Part shown: piece after piece, positions 33,698 through 43,093 of the stretch
Layout: each line of letters starts with the position of its first letter
How positions within the stretch are numbered: position 1 is the first letter of the stretch
Source: Paenibacillus ginsengarvi
Lineage (GTDB): Bacteria; Bacillota; Bacilli; Paenibacillales; NBRC-103111
Assembly: GCF_003626695.1 (NCBI RefSeq)
Contig: NZ_RBAH01000032.1
Location: forward strand, 28,311-92,310
DNA length: 64,000 nucleotides
Direction: 5' to 3'
Translations under genes and position numbers: made by a program
Notes under the pieces: generated by a model
Seen by the model: the letters and a program-made list of their open reading frames with translations, nothing else
Told to the model about the DNA's origin: nothing
Databases searched by the model: none

Positions 33698-35983
33698 ATG
33701 AGCAGACGCAGCATTATCAAACTATCGATTGCGGTTTTACTGGTTGCGGCCGTCGCGGCAGCTCTCCTTCTGAACGGTACGGGAGGCGGGACCAATACGA
33801 CCGCCGCGGCGAACGCCAGCTGCGCCGAGAACGACAGCAAGACGCCTTTCCAGATTGCGGCGCTGTCCGGCTCCGCGGCGGGGGCGCCACGGCAAGTGGC
33901 GGAGAATGGCAAATTCCGCCTCCTGTATGACGGCGCGAAGGGGCTCGTATCGCTCGAGGACAAAGGAACAGGAGCCGTCTGGAGCAGCTATCCGCAAAAC
34001 CGAACGGGCATCTCGGACACTCAACTGGCGACGGTGCAAAATCCGGTCGTCATCCGCTACACCCAGGGCGCCAAGCCGGCGCAGACGTATCCCGCCAAGG
34101 AAACGGGCAGCGCGGTCCCGTCGCTTATCGACGGCGGGCTCAAGATCGATTACGCGCTGACGTCGATCGGCCTGCACTTCACGATGGAATACCGGCTTGC
34201 AGGCGACGGGCTGGAAGTGAAAATTCCGTACGATTCGGTTCGCGAAGCGTCCGGCTGCCGTCTCGTCAGCCTGGAACCGATGCCGTATTTCGACGCCGGT
34301 AATGCAGTCGAGACCGGGTATATGTTCGTGCCGGACGGTTCCGGATCGATCATCCGGTTCAAGGAGAAGCACCTGGAATATTTCGACCGGTACTACCAAA
34401 CGATCTACGGCGGCGATTACGCCTTCAACACGAAGACGAAAGAGACCGTGCTGAAAAACCCGAAGGAGGACGTGTTCCCTTCGCCGCGTGAAAAGATCGC
34501 CATGCCGGTATTCGGCATCAGCCGCGGGACCCAGGGCTTCGCAGCCTTCGTCACGCAAGGCGATCATGACGCGAAAATCGTCGCGGCGCCTTCGGGCTAT
34601 CAAAACATCAATTTGTACCGCTCCTCGGTCGAGTTTACGTACCGCAGCGACGATATCATTTTCATTGGCGATTCGGGCGAAATTCCGATGTACCAAGGCA
34701 AAATGATCGAGGGAGACCGGGCGGTCCGCTACGTGCCGCTGCAAGGCGGGAACAGCAGCTACGTCGGCATGGCGAAGGCGTACCGGACCTACTTGACGGT
34801 GGAGCGCGGCGTGAAGCCGATAACGGAGAAAAACCCAGCGCTTCAGCTTCAACTCGTAGGCGGCGTCGTCCGGGATGAGATCATCGGCAGCACGTACATG
34901 GCGATGACCACGTTCGAGCAGGCGAAGATCATGGTGGACAGCTTGTCGGCCAAAGGCGTCGATTCGCTCGAGCTGACGCTCGAAGGCTGGTCCGACGGCG
35001 GCGTATTCGGCAAGCAGCCGCAGCATTTCCCGGTGGCGTCAAAGCTAGGCGGAGCAGCCGGTCTTGAGCAATTGGCGAAATATGCCGCAAGCAAAGGAAT
35101 CAAGCTGTATCTGGACGCCAACTACGTGATGCCTTATGCGCAGAGCGGCGCGTTCAAGGAATCGAAGGACGTCATCCGCAACCTGAACCGCGAGCCGATG
35201 CTCGTCCGGGAACCGAATCTGGCCACGCTCCAGCAGCAAAAAGGGATGAGACATTTCCTGCTGAAGCCGCTTACCGCACTGGCGAAGCTGAATAGCGAGC
35301 TTAACCGTTATGCGGGGCTCGGCATTAGCGGATTGCGGATGGACCATATCGGCGACATGCTGTACTCGGATCAGAACGTGAACGCGCCGTTCAGCCGCCG
35401 TCAAACGATCGAGAGCTGGACGCAGGCGCTCGATGCGGTTCGCAGCCAGGTCGGCGCCGCAGCCGTCCATTACGGCTTCGCCTATACGATGGGGCATATC
35501 GACCGGATCGACGACGCTCCGCTCGATTCCAGCCACTATATATTCGAGGACGAAACGGTTCCGTTTTACCAGGCGGTCGTCCGCGGTCTGATCCCGTATT
35601 CCGGAGACGCGAGCAATGTTCGCGACGACGGCCGCAGCGAGTTTCTGCGCATGATCGAATACGGGGCGATGCCGAAATACCGGCTGTCGTACGCGAATTC
35701 CTCCGAGCTGCAGCGGACGCCGCTGGACGATCTGGTCAGCTCCGATTACCGCGACTGGCTGGAGCCGGCGGCGGACGAATATCGCCGGGCGCTCGAAGCG
35801 ATGAAGCTGGTGGCGGGGCAGCCGATCGTGGCGCACGAGCGGCTGGACCGAGAGCTGTACCGAACGAGCTACGCAGGCGGCGTAGACATTTACGTCAATT
35901 ACGGCAATAGCGCGAAGCGGGCGGACAATATCGTCGTAAACGCAGGCAGCTTTGCCGTAAGGAAGGGAGGGACCGCCAAATGA
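33698..35983 (+). CDS. DUF5696-family exported protein, probable glycoside-hydrolase-like
   Basis: This 761-residue protein has an N-terminal signal/anchor helix (IIKLSIAVLLVAAVAAALLL), a beta-rich N-terminal half (VEKGTGAVWSSYP-like segments, GYMFVPDGSGSIIRF) and an (alpha/beta) barrel-like C-terminal half (GVDSLELTLEGWSDGG, KGIKLYLDANYVMPYA, GISGLRMDHIGDMLYSD, VHYGFAYTMGHIDRIDDA). It fits DUF5696, whose biochemistry I do not know. The acidic residues in LYLDAN and LRMDHIGD sit where barrel glycosidases carry catalytic acids; that is inference. GAAGGAGGG precedes the ATG, and it overlaps the next permease by four bases. Confidence 0.78.
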   Translation: MSRRSIIKLSIAVLLVAAVAAALLLNGTGGGTNTTAAANASCAENDSKTPFQIAALSGSAAGAPRQVAENGKFRLLYDGAKGLVSLEDKGTGAVWSSYPQNRTGISDTQLATVQNPVVIRYTQGAKPAQTYPAKETGSAVPSLIDGGLKIDYALTSIGLHFTMEYRLAGDGLEVKIPYDSVREASGCRLVSLEPMPYFDAGNAVETGYMFVPDGSGSIIRFKEKHLEYFDRYYQTIYGGDYAFNTKTKETVLKNPKEDVFPSPREKIAMPVFGISRGTQGFAAFVTQGDHDAKIVAAPSGYQNINLYRSSVEFTYRSDDIIFIGDSGEIPMYQGKMIEGDRAVRYVPLQGGNSSYVGMAKAYRTYLTVERGVKPITEKNPALQLQLVGGVVRDEIIGSTYMAMTTFEQAKIMVDSLSAKGVDSLELTLEGWSDGGVFGKQPQHFPVASKLGGAAGLEQLAKYAASKGIKLYLDANYVMPYAQSGAFKESKDVIRNLNREPMLVREPNLATLQQQKGMRHFLLKPLTALAKLNSELNRYAGLGISGLRMDHIGDMLYSDQNVNAPFSRRQTIESWTQALDAVRSQVGAAAVHYGFAYTMGHIDRIDDAPLDSSHYIFEDETVPFYQAVVRGLIPYSGDASNVRDDGRSEFLRMIEYGAMPKYRLSYANSSELQRTPLDDLVSSDYRDWLEPAADEYRRALEAMKLVAGQPIVAHERLDRELYRTSYAGGVDIYVNYGNSAKRADNIVVNAGSFAVRKGGTAK

Positions 35984-36858
35984 AAGGCAAGCTGCGCCTG
36001 ACGCTTAAAGGCAGACATTTCGCCGAAGGCTACTCGTTCGTCGCGCTCTGGACGATAGGCTTCCTCGTCTTTATGGCGATTCCGCTCGTCCGTTCGCTCC
36101 TGTACTCGTTTCAGGATCTGAAAGTAAATTCCGGCCGGCTGCAAGCGACCTGGGTCGGTCTGCAAAACTATCGTCAAGCGTTCACGGTCGACGTGGAGTT
36201 TACGCCGATCTTGACCAGCACGATGCTGCAAACGATATTTAACGTGCCGCTCATCCTCATCTTCTCGATGTTCAGCGCCATTCTGCTGAACCGGCCGATG
36301 AAGGGGCGCATCTTCTTCCGCGGCGTCTTCTTCCTGCCGGTCATCATCGCCGCCGGCGAAACGCTGCAAAAGCTGACGGCGCAAGGAGCGGCGACGCTGC
36401 CGATCTTCCAGCAGTACGATCTGAAGAGCGTGCTCCAGGACTACATTCCGCTGGAGCTGCTCACGCCGCTGCTGACCATGATGGACTCGCTCACGCTTGT
36501 CATGTGGGGAGCCGGCGTGCCGATCCTCATCCTGCTTGCCGGCCTCCAGACGATATCTCCGTCGCTGTACGAAGCGGCGAAGTGCGACGGGGCGACGCCG
36601 TGGGAAAACTTTTGGAAAATTACGTTTCCGATGATTATGCCGATGCTGCTCGTCAGCACGCTGTTCTGCATCGTCGACTCGTTCACTTCCGTCATGAACA
36701 AAATGATGAAGTACATTTACACGCTCGTGTTTAATAAATTCAACTACGGCTATGCCTCGGCAGTCGGCTGGATTTATTTCATCTTCATATTTCTCGTCAT
36801 CGGCGTCGTTTTCTTCTTGTTCCGCAATACGACCGCCGTGGCCCGGGACAGGAGGTAA
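35980..36858 (+). CDS. Sugar ABC importer permease, MalF type (importer 2)
   Basis: This 292-residue six-helix membrane subunit has the EAA loop LYEAAKCDGATPWENFWKITFP. Its start is fused to the DUF5696 stop (ATGA). It is followed after 6 bp by a MalG-type permease. It is less similar to the importer 1 permease than its position would suggest, so this is a second importer rather than a recent duplicate. Confidence 0.87.
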   Translation: MKGKLRLTLKGRHFAEGYSFVALWTIGFLVFMAIPLVRSLLYSFQDLKVNSGRLQATWVGLQNYRQAFTVDVEFTPILTSTMLQTIFNVPLILIFSMFSAILLNRPMKGRIFFRGVFFLPVIIAAGETLQKLTAQGAATLPIFQQYDLKSVLQDYIPLELLTPLLTMMDSLTLVMWGAGVPILILLAGLQTISPSLYEAAKCDGATPWENFWKITFPMIMPMLLVSTLFCIVDSFTSVMNKMMKYIYTLVFNKFNYGYASAVGWIYFIFIFLVIGVVFFLFRNTTAVARDRR

Positions 36859-36864
36859 CGCGCC

Positions 36865-37851
36865 ATGAAGGAGAGCAGGCTTACCCTGCAATACAAACGG
36901 AACCCGTCCCGCACGTCGCAGTCCTCCGCCGATTTCATGAGATCGCCGATAGCGCGGAAGCTGAAGCTGGTAGCCGGAGAGCTGATCCATTACGTCACGA
37001 TTCTCAGCCTTTCGTTCGTATTCCTGTACCCGATGCTGTACATGATCAGCCAGTCTTTCATGACCGGGAAGGATGTGGCGGATGCGCTCGTGCAATGGAT
37101 TCCGAAGTCGCTCAGCTTCGAGAACTTCGTGTATGCGTTCAAAAGCTTGAACTACATGAGGCATTTTACGAACAGCGTCATCATTTCGCTCGGCGGCGCG
37201 CTGCTCCAGCTTGTCGGCTGCGCCATCGCCGGTTACGGCTTCGCCCGTTACCGCTTTCCGGGTTACACGCTGCTGCTCGTCCTGCTGCTGTTCACGTTCC
37301 TCGTTCCGCCGCAGTCGATCGTCGTCCCGCTGTTTCTGCTGTTCAGCGACTTGAAGATGACGAATACGTATTTGCCGCTGCTCGTGCCGAACTTGTTCGG
37401 CCACGGGCTGCGGGGGGCGCTGTTCGTGCTCGTGTACATGCAGTTTTTCCGCGGGCTGCCGCATCAGATGGAGGAGGCGGCGAAGATTGACGGCGCAGGG
37501 CCGCTGCGCACATTTGTCTCGATCATGCTGCCGATGGCGAAGCCGGCCATCCTCGTCGTGTTTTTGTTCTCGATCGTTTGGAACTGGAACGATTCGTTTT
37601 TCCCCAATCTGTATTTGAACAAAAGTGACAGCTACACGCTCAACCAGAAGCTCGGGACGATGGTTGTCACGAAGGAAAACGACAATACCGGCATCACTTC
37701 GCCGGGCGACGCGATCGGGCAGCTCCCGACTAACTACGAAAAGCTGATGGCCGGATCGTTCCTCGCCATTCTGCCGATCCTGCTGCTGTATTTGTTCACC
37801 CAGCGGTATTTCGTAGAAAGCGTCGAACGAACGGGGATCGCCGGAGAGTAA
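36865..37851 (+). CDS. Sugar ABC importer permease, MalG type (importer 2)
   Basis: This 328-residue protein has a long hydrophilic N-terminus (about 40 residues), then six helices and an EAA loop HQMEEAAKIDGAGPLRTFVS. The C-terminal FVESVERTGIAGE ending is typical. CAGGAGG precedes the ATG. Two paralogous binding lipoproteins follow. Confidence 0.87.
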   Translation: MKESRLTLQYKRNPSRTSQSSADFMRSPIARKLKLVAGELIHYVTILSLSFVFLYPMLYMISQSFMTGKDVADALVQWIPKSLSFENFVYAFKSLNYMRHFTNSVIISLGGALLQLVGCAIAGYGFARYRFPGYTLLLVLLLFTFLVPPQSIVVPLFLLFSDLKMTNTYLPLLVPNLFGHGLRGALFVLVYMQFFRGLPHQMEEAAKIDGAGPLRTFVSIMLPMAKPAILVVFLFSIVWNWNDSFFPNLYLNKSDSYTLNQKLGTMVVTKENDNTGITSPGDAIGQLPTNYEKLMAGSFLAILPILLLYLFTQRYFVESVERTGIAGE

Positions 37852-37999
37852 GCGGATTAACGAAGGGGGGGATGCCGTCGTCCGCCGGGCAAGCGATCGG
37901 GGACGAGGGAGCGAATGGCGCGGCGTGATCAGCGAGATGCAGGCAAATGGAACGAAACGGCAAGGGGAATCGACACTTTACAACGGGGAGACAAGAACA

Positions 38000-39337
38000 A
38001 TGAAAAAAGTTCCACTCGTGAGTTTGGCTATCATCATGATGCTCGGATTTGTGCTTAGCGCATGCGGCAGCGACGGAGACAAAGGCAAGGAAGCTTCGAC
38101 GGCGCCGAATGCCGGAGCGGCGAAAAAACCGGAAGACTTCAAAGGCGAAATTACGGTTTGGAAAGGCTACAACGATGTAAGCGAGCTGTTCATGAAAAAA
38201 TATCCGAACGTGAAGGTGAAGATGGATACGCCGGAGAAGGCGGAGGACAAATTCACGACCGCCCTCGCAACCGGCACCGGCGCGCCGGACGTTATCGATT
38301 TGTCGCAGGCGCATTTCTATAAATATAAAGCGATGGACGGTCTGGAGAACTTGCTCGGCGCGCCTTACAACGCGATGGATCTGAAGCGGGATTTTACCGA
38401 GCTGAGCTGGGACATGGCGACTACGCTGGACGGCAAGCGGTTGTTCGGTCTTCCTTGGCGCATTACGCCGATGGTTATGTTTTACCGTGCGGACATCTTT
38501 GAGGAAAACGGCTACCCGTCCGATCCGGATTCCGTAGGCAAGCTTGTGGCCGACCCGAACAAGTTTTTTGAGATGGCGCAAAAAATGCGCGCCAAAGGCC
38601 ATTATTTCTTCCGCAAAACCGAAGAGGTCACCGACGTCGCTTCGCCGGGCGTCGGCTACTATGACAGCAACTTGAACTATTTGCGCAATACGGACGCCTT
38701 CGCGAATGCGATCGATTATGCAAAGCGCGCCACCCAGCTCGATCTCGTCTTCGCGGGCTCGAAGGAAGAACAGGACCGCGCGCTGAACAGCGGCAAGCTG
38801 GTCACCTATTTCGGCGGCATTTACCGTCTGAGCACATTCCAGATCGACGAGAAGGGCAACAAGGGCTCGCTTTCGGAGAATCAGGGCAAATGGCGCGTCA
38901 CGACGCTGCCGTTCGGTCAGACGCCGGGTCTCGGGTTCGGCATGTATGTCATTCCGTCGCAAAGCAAAAACAAAGAGCTGGCGTGGGAATATATCAAGTT
39001 CGCGGTCACGAGTCCGGAAGCTCAGGACATTTTCCTGAAAACGGCCGATTTGAGCCCGTACAAACCGAACTGGAAGCTGCCGGCCGTAACCCAAAAGGCG
39101 GAGCCGGCGATGGGCGGACAAAAGGTGCTGCAATTCGGCTTCTCGCTGATGGAGAAAATGGTGTACCAACGCGGGAACCCGCTTGACGAGAAAGCTTCGA
39201 CCATCTGGGGGACCAAGCTGACGGAAGGCCTTACGAAAAATCAGGACTCCCGAGCCGTGCTCAAAACGATCCTGGACGAGACGGAGAAGGCGGTTTCGAT
39301 TGAAAAAGAAGCGTTGAAGAAAACGCTGGGCAAGTAG
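38000..39337 (+). CDS. Solute-binding lipoprotein A (importer 2)
   Basis: This 445-residue precursor has lipobox LSAC (Cys about residue 21) and a family 1 binding fold (FKGEITVWKGYNDV, GTGAPDVIDLSQAHFYKYKA, MVMFYRADIFEENG, GKWRVTTLPFGQTPGLGFG). The frame is open from 37925, but GGGGAG lies 9 nt before ATG 38000 and the signal peptide starts there. Downstream is a G+C-rich hairpin, then a clear paralogue. The 148-bp gap upstream has no obvious terminator. Confidence 0.87.
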   Translation: MKKVPLVSLAIIMMLGFVLSACGSDGDKGKEASTAPNAGAAKKPEDFKGEITVWKGYNDVSELFMKKYPNVKVKMDTPEKAEDKFTTALATGTGAPDVIDLSQAHFYKYKAMDGLENLLGAPYNAMDLKRDFTELSWDMATTLDGKRLFGLPWRITPMVMFYRADIFEENGYPSDPDSVGKLVADPNKFFEMAQKMRAKGHYFFRKTEEVTDVASPGVGYYDSNLNYLRNTDAFANAIDYAKRATQLDLVFAGSKEEQDRALNSGKLVTYFGGIYRLSTFQIDEKGNKGSLSENQGKWRVTTLPFGQTPGLGFGMYVIPSQSKNKELAWEYIKFAVTSPEAQDIFLKTADLSPYKPNWKLPAVTQKAEPAMGGQKVLQFGFSLMEKMVYQRGNPLDEKASTIWGTKLTEGLTKNQDSRAVLKTILDETEKAVSIEKEALKKTLGK

Positions 39338-39353
39338 CGCGAAGAGGCCGATG

Positions 39354-39387
39354 CGGCCCGGCTTTTGCGAAGGCGGAAGCCGGGCCG
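39354..39387 (+). other. Intercistronic hairpin after binding protein A
   Basis: CGGCCCGGCTT (39354-39364) pairs perfectly with AAGCCGGGCCG (39377-39387), an 11-bp stem without a T tract. Such hairpins after binding-protein genes usually protect the upstream mRNA from 3' decay and raise binding-protein abundance. Confidence 0.65.
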
Positions 39388-39420
39388 TGTACTACCAAAT
39401 CAGGTTAGGAGAATGAGCCC

Positions 39421-40758
39421 ATGCCCAAGAGACATTCGCTCATCTTGATGACTGCTGCGGGGTTGCTCGCCTCCGCCATAAGCGGATGTTCGGCGAATAA
39501 TGCGCCCAATGCCGGAAACAGCGATTCGGCAAAGACCGGGGCGGCGACAGCCGCGGCCAAAAAACCGGAGGATTTTAAGGGTGAGATTACGGTTTGGCGA
39601 GGGTACAAGGAAGTCGACGAGCTGTTCATGAAGAAATATCCGAACGTCAAAATCAACAATACGACCCCGCCCGATGCCGAGGACAAATTCGTCACCGCGC
39701 TCGCGGCCGGTACCGGAGCCCCCGACGTCGTTCATCTGCACGAGGCGCATTACTGGAAGGTGAAGGCGACGGACGGGCTGGAAAACCTGCTCGACGCTCC
39801 GTATAACGCCGGACTGCTGCAAAAGGATTTTTTGAAGGCGGCTTGGGATATGTCGCTATCGCTCGACGGCAAACGGCTGTATGGACTGCCGTTCCAGTTG
39901 ACGCCGTACGTCATGTTTTACCGGGCGGACATTTTCGAGGAGAACGGGTTTCCGTCCGATCCCGCCGAGGTCGGCAAGCTTGTCGCCGATCCGGATAAAT
40001 TTTTCGATATGGCCCAGAAGCTGCGCAGCCGCGGCCATTACTTTTTCCGCAAAACGACGGAGGTTACGGACATCTCCTCGCCGAATCTCGGGTACTTCGA
40101 CAAGGAGATGAACTTCTCGCGCAATACGGAAGCTTTCGCCAAGGCGATCGATTACGCGAAGCGGGCGGCCCAGCTCGATCTGATCTACGAGAAGCCGAAG
40201 GAGGAAACGGACCGGGCTGTCAACAACGGCGGTCTCGTCACTTATTTCGGCGGCACATCCCGAATCAGCAGCTTCCTGCCAGGAGGCACATTGTCGCAAA
40301 ACCAGGGCAAATGGCGCGTCACGACACTGCCGTTCGGGCAAGTTCCGGGCCTCGTGTACGGCACGTTTATTATCCCTTCGCAGAGTAAAAACAAGGAAAT
40401 CGCCTGGGAATATATCAAATTCGCGGCGATGTCGCCGGAAGCGCAACAAGTATATATGAACTATGCCGAAATATCGCCGTATCTCCCGAACCGGAACTTG
40501 CCGGCGGTGAAAGACTACGGGGAACCGGCCATCGGCGGGCAAAAGCTGCTGCAGCTCGCCTTCCAGATCCAGGACCGGATTCCGTACCAGTCGAACATTC
40601 CGCTCGACGCGAAGGCGAAGGAAATATGGAGCAAGAAGCTCGCCGAAGCGCTCACGAAAAACCAGGACTCCCGCGCGGTGCTGAAGGACATTATGGACGA
40701 GACGGAGAAGGCTGTAGCGCCGGACAAAGAGAAGCTGAAACGGGCGATCGGCAAATAA
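39421..40758 (+). CDS. Solute-binding lipoprotein B, tandem paralogue of A
   Basis: This 445-residue lipoprotein (lipobox ISGC) is collinear with protein A. Long stretches are shared, such as RADIFEENG, VGKLVADP, NQGKWRVTTLPFGQ, SQSKNKE and EALTKNQDSRAVL, and I judge about 60 % identity by eye. Substitutions cluster in expected ligand-contact stretches (DLSQAHFYKYKA versus HLHEAHYWKVKA). The pair probably feeds one importer with two related ligands. The ATG follows TTAGGAGAATGAGCCC. Confidence 0.87.
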   Translation: MPKRHSLILMTAAGLLASAISGCSANNAPNAGNSDSAKTGAATAAAKKPEDFKGEITVWRGYKEVDELFMKKYPNVKINNTTPPDAEDKFVTALAAGTGAPDVVHLHEAHYWKVKATDGLENLLDAPYNAGLLQKDFLKAAWDMSLSLDGKRLYGLPFQLTPYVMFYRADIFEENGFPSDPAEVGKLVADPDKFFDMAQKLRSRGHYFFRKTTEVTDISSPNLGYFDKEMNFSRNTEAFAKAIDYAKRAAQLDLIYEKPKEETDRAVNNGGLVTYFGGTSRISSFLPGGTLSQNQGKWRVTTLPFGQVPGLVYGTFIIPSQSKNKEIAWEYIKFAAMSPEAQQVYMNYAEISPYLPNRNLPAVKDYGEPAIGGQKLLQLAFQIQDRIPYQSNIPLDAKAKEIWSKKLAEALTKNQDSRAVLKDIMDETEKAVAPDKEKLKRAIGK

Positions 40759-40780
40759 CGCCGGAGAGGGGCAGACCAGC

Positions 40781-41818
40781 TTGACCAAACTGAGAATCGG
40801 AATTGTCGGCGGCGGAGGGATCGCGCAGGCCGCCCATATTAACAACTACAAGAAACATGTGGATCGCGTGGAGCTCGTCGCGATAGCCGACGTGAACGAA
40901 ACGACGCTTCGCCGGAACGTCGAGGCGCACGGCTTCGCGCACAGCTTCTCCGACTATCGGGAGATGTTCGAGAAGGTGGAGCTGGACGCCGTAAGCATAT
41001 GCACACCGAACAAGTTTCACGCTCCGGCGACGATTGCCGCCCTGCGGGCGGGCTGCCACGTCTTGTGCGAGAAGCCGCCCGCGATGACGGCCGCCGAAGC
41101 GATACAGATGGAAGCGGCGGCGACCGAATCCGGCAAAATCTTAACGTACGGGTTCTGCAACCGCTACCGGGGCCGCGCGTTGTATTTGAAACGGGCGATC
41201 GAGGCGGGCGAACTCGGGCATATTTATGCGGGGCGGGTGGCGGCGATGCGCCGCAACGGCATTCCCGGAGGCGTATTCGTGAACAAAGAGCTGCAGGGCG
41301 GCGGGCCGCTGATCGATATCGGGGTACATATGCTCGACCTCGCGCTGTGGTTCATGGATTTTCCGAAGCCGGTCCAGGTGATGGGTTCCGCTTACCGGGA
41401 GCTTGGGACGAAGCCTTACGACACGGTGCCGACTCCGTGGGACTACGTCAACTACACCGTGGAAGATTTGGCGATGGGGATGATCCGTTTCGATAACGGC
41501 GCGACGCTGCTGCTGGAAACGAGCTTTATCGTGCATATGCCGGAAGGAAGCAACAGCACCGTCAGGCTGCACGGCACGAAGGGCGGGCTCGACTACAAGT
41601 CGGCGGGCATCCACAAGCTCAGCCAGGGCATACCGGTCGATATCGTCGCGCCGAAAATACCCGATCCCGATATGCATCAGGTTCAGCTGGAGGCGTTTAT
41701 AGCCGCCGCGGAAGGCAACGGAACGATGCTGTCGACACCGCGCGAAGGCGTCGTCGTCCAGCAAATTATCGAGGCTCTCTACCGTTCGGCGGAGACCGGG
41801 GAAGCGGTGAATCTGTAA
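40781..41818 (+). CDS. Gfo/Idh/MocA-family oxidoreductase
   Basis: This 345-residue NAD(P)-dependent enzyme has the Rossmann motif IGIVGGGGIAQAAHI, ICTPNKFHAPATIAAL, the catalytic lysine in CEKPPAMT (about residue 98) and the C-terminal substrate-binding domain with GGPLIDIGVHMLDLALWF. Family members oxidise, reduce or epimerise sugars and inositols. The TTG start is preceded by GAGAGGGG. It overlaps the next gene by one base (TAATG). It is the first of the cytosolic catabolic genes. Confidence 0.88.
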   Translation: MTKLRIGIVGGGGIAQAAHINNYKKHVDRVELVAIADVNETTLRRNVEAHGFAHSFSDYREMFEKVELDAVSICTPNKFHAPATIAALRAGCHVLCEKPPAMTAAEAIQMEAAATESGKILTYGFCNRYRGRALYLKRAIEAGELGHIYAGRVAAMRRNGIPGGVFVNKELQGGGPLIDIGVHMLDLALWFMDFPKPVQVMGSAYRELGTKPYDTVPTPWDYVNYTVEDLAMGMIRFDNGATLLLETSFIVHMPEGSNSTVRLHGTKGGLDYKSAGIHKLSQGIPVDIVAPKIPDPDMHQVQLEAFIAAAEGNGTMLSTPREGVVVQQIIEALYRSAETGEAVNL

Positions 41819-42423
41819 TGGAATTGTTCATTATTCGTCACGGGCAGTCCGTCGGCAACACGGTTAAGGAAGATATGCCGGACTGTGTGCTGACCGAGCT
41901 CGGGCACAGCCAAGCGGAAACTGTAGCGAAGTGCATGGAGGGGGCCGGTCTGACGCATATCGTCTCCAGCCCGCTCATCCGGGCGATCGAAACGGCACGG
42001 CCGCTGGCCAGGCAGACGGGACTGCCGATCCGCGTCTGGATCGACGCCTACGAGGTGCGCAGTAAAGGGCCTTGCCGGGGCCAGACACGGAACGCGCTCG
42101 AGAGCTTACACGACTCCGTATTGCTCGAGGACGAAGTGGAAGAGGACGGCTGGTTTTATGCCGGCGACGAGACGCCCGAGATGGGGCATATCCGCGCGCT
42201 TCGCGTGCTGGGGCGGCTGCGCCGCGAGTTTCCGGGCGACGAGCGGGTGGCGCTGTTCGCGCACGGCGGCTTTAATACGTGCCTGCTGCGCGCCATCATC
42301 GGCCTCGATTTTAACAGCGACGTCCATTTTTCGGGCGTGAACGGCAGCATCTATTGGATCAAATTCGGGGAGCAGCGGACGGTGGTGGAATACGCCGGCG
42401 CACCGCGTCCGCTATTCTCATAA
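41818..42423 (+). CDS. Histidine phosphatase family protein 1
   Basis: This 201-residue branch 1 histidine phosphatase has the phospho-histidine motif IRHGQS (about residues 5-10), the second-arginine motif SSPLIRAIETARPL and the second histidine in FAHGGFN. All core residues are retained, so it should be active on a phosphomonoester. No signal peptide is present. Two paralogues lie at 42450 and 54304. Confidence 0.87.
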   Translation: MELFIIRHGQSVGNTVKEDMPDCVLTELGHSQAETVAKCMEGAGLTHIVSSPLIRAIETARPLARQTGLPIRVWIDAYEVRSKGPCRGQTRNALESLHDSVLLEDEVEEDGWFYAGDETPEMGHIRALRVLGRLRREFPGDERVALFAHGGFNTCLLRAIIGLDFNSDVHFSGVNGSIYWIKFGEQRTVVEYAGAPRPLFS

Positions 42424-42449
42424 GCGACACATCCATCTAGGAGGTTTTT

Positions 42450-43058
42450 ATGGATTTATTCCTCATTCGCCACGGGCAATCGATCGGCAACACGGTGACC
42501 TACGATATGGCCGACGGGGAACTGACCGAGCTCGGCCGCAGCCAGGCGGCGCATGTGCTTGCCGGAATGAAAGGAGCGGGGGTGACGCATATCGTCTCCA
42601 GCCCGCTCATGCGGGCGATCGAAACGGCGCAGCCGCTCGCCCGCGAAACGATATTGCCGATCCGCGTGTGGGTAGAGACGTTTGAGGTGCGGAATAAAGG
42701 CGCCTATCGCGGTCCATCCGTAGCGGAGATGGCGAAGATGTATCCGGAAATCCGCTTCGAGGACGAAGTGGAAGCGGACGGCTGGTACTGCTCGGGGGAC
42801 GAGGACGAGGAGAAGGCGCATGGCCGGGCGCTGCGTATTATCGAACGGCTGCGCCGGGAGTTTCCGGGCGACGAGCGGGTGGCGCTGTTTTCCCACAGCG
42901 GCTTTAACCGCCGCTTGCTGCTGGCGGCGCTCGGGCTGGATCATCGCAGCGGCGTCCGTTTTTTGCAAAGCAACGGCACGATGTTCTGGCTCCGTTTCGA
43001 GGGCGAAGGAGTCGATGTCCGGTATATCGGCGATTTCCGCCCAATATGGGGGGAGTAA
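42450..43058 (+). CDS. Histidine phosphatase family protein 2
   Basis: This 202-residue protein is a close paralogue of the preceding gene: IRHGQSIGNT, HIVSSPLMRAIETAQPLA, VALFSHSGFNRRLLLAALGLDH. The core RHG and second His are intact. AGGAGG is followed by TTTTT and then ATG. The tandem duplication implies two related phosphorylated intermediates or a dosage need. Confidence 0.87.
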   Translation: MDLFLIRHGQSIGNTVTYDMADGELTELGRSQAAHVLAGMKGAGVTHIVSSPLMRAIETAQPLARETILPIRVWVETFEVRNKGAYRGPSVAEMAKMYPEIRFEDEVEADGWYCSGDEDEEKAHGRALRIIERLRREFPGDERVALFSHSGFNRRLLLAALGLDHRSGVRFLQSNGTMFWLRFEGEGVDVRYIGDFRPIWGE

Positions 43059-43093
43059 AGGAACGGACTGCAAGAGAAGGGGCGTATTGGACG

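Noticed and set aside
35899..37464. 521-codon open frame on the minus strand
   Set aside because: It is antisense to two ABC permease genes; the product is Gln/Arg/Glu repetitive, as expected for the complement of hydrophobic coding sequence.
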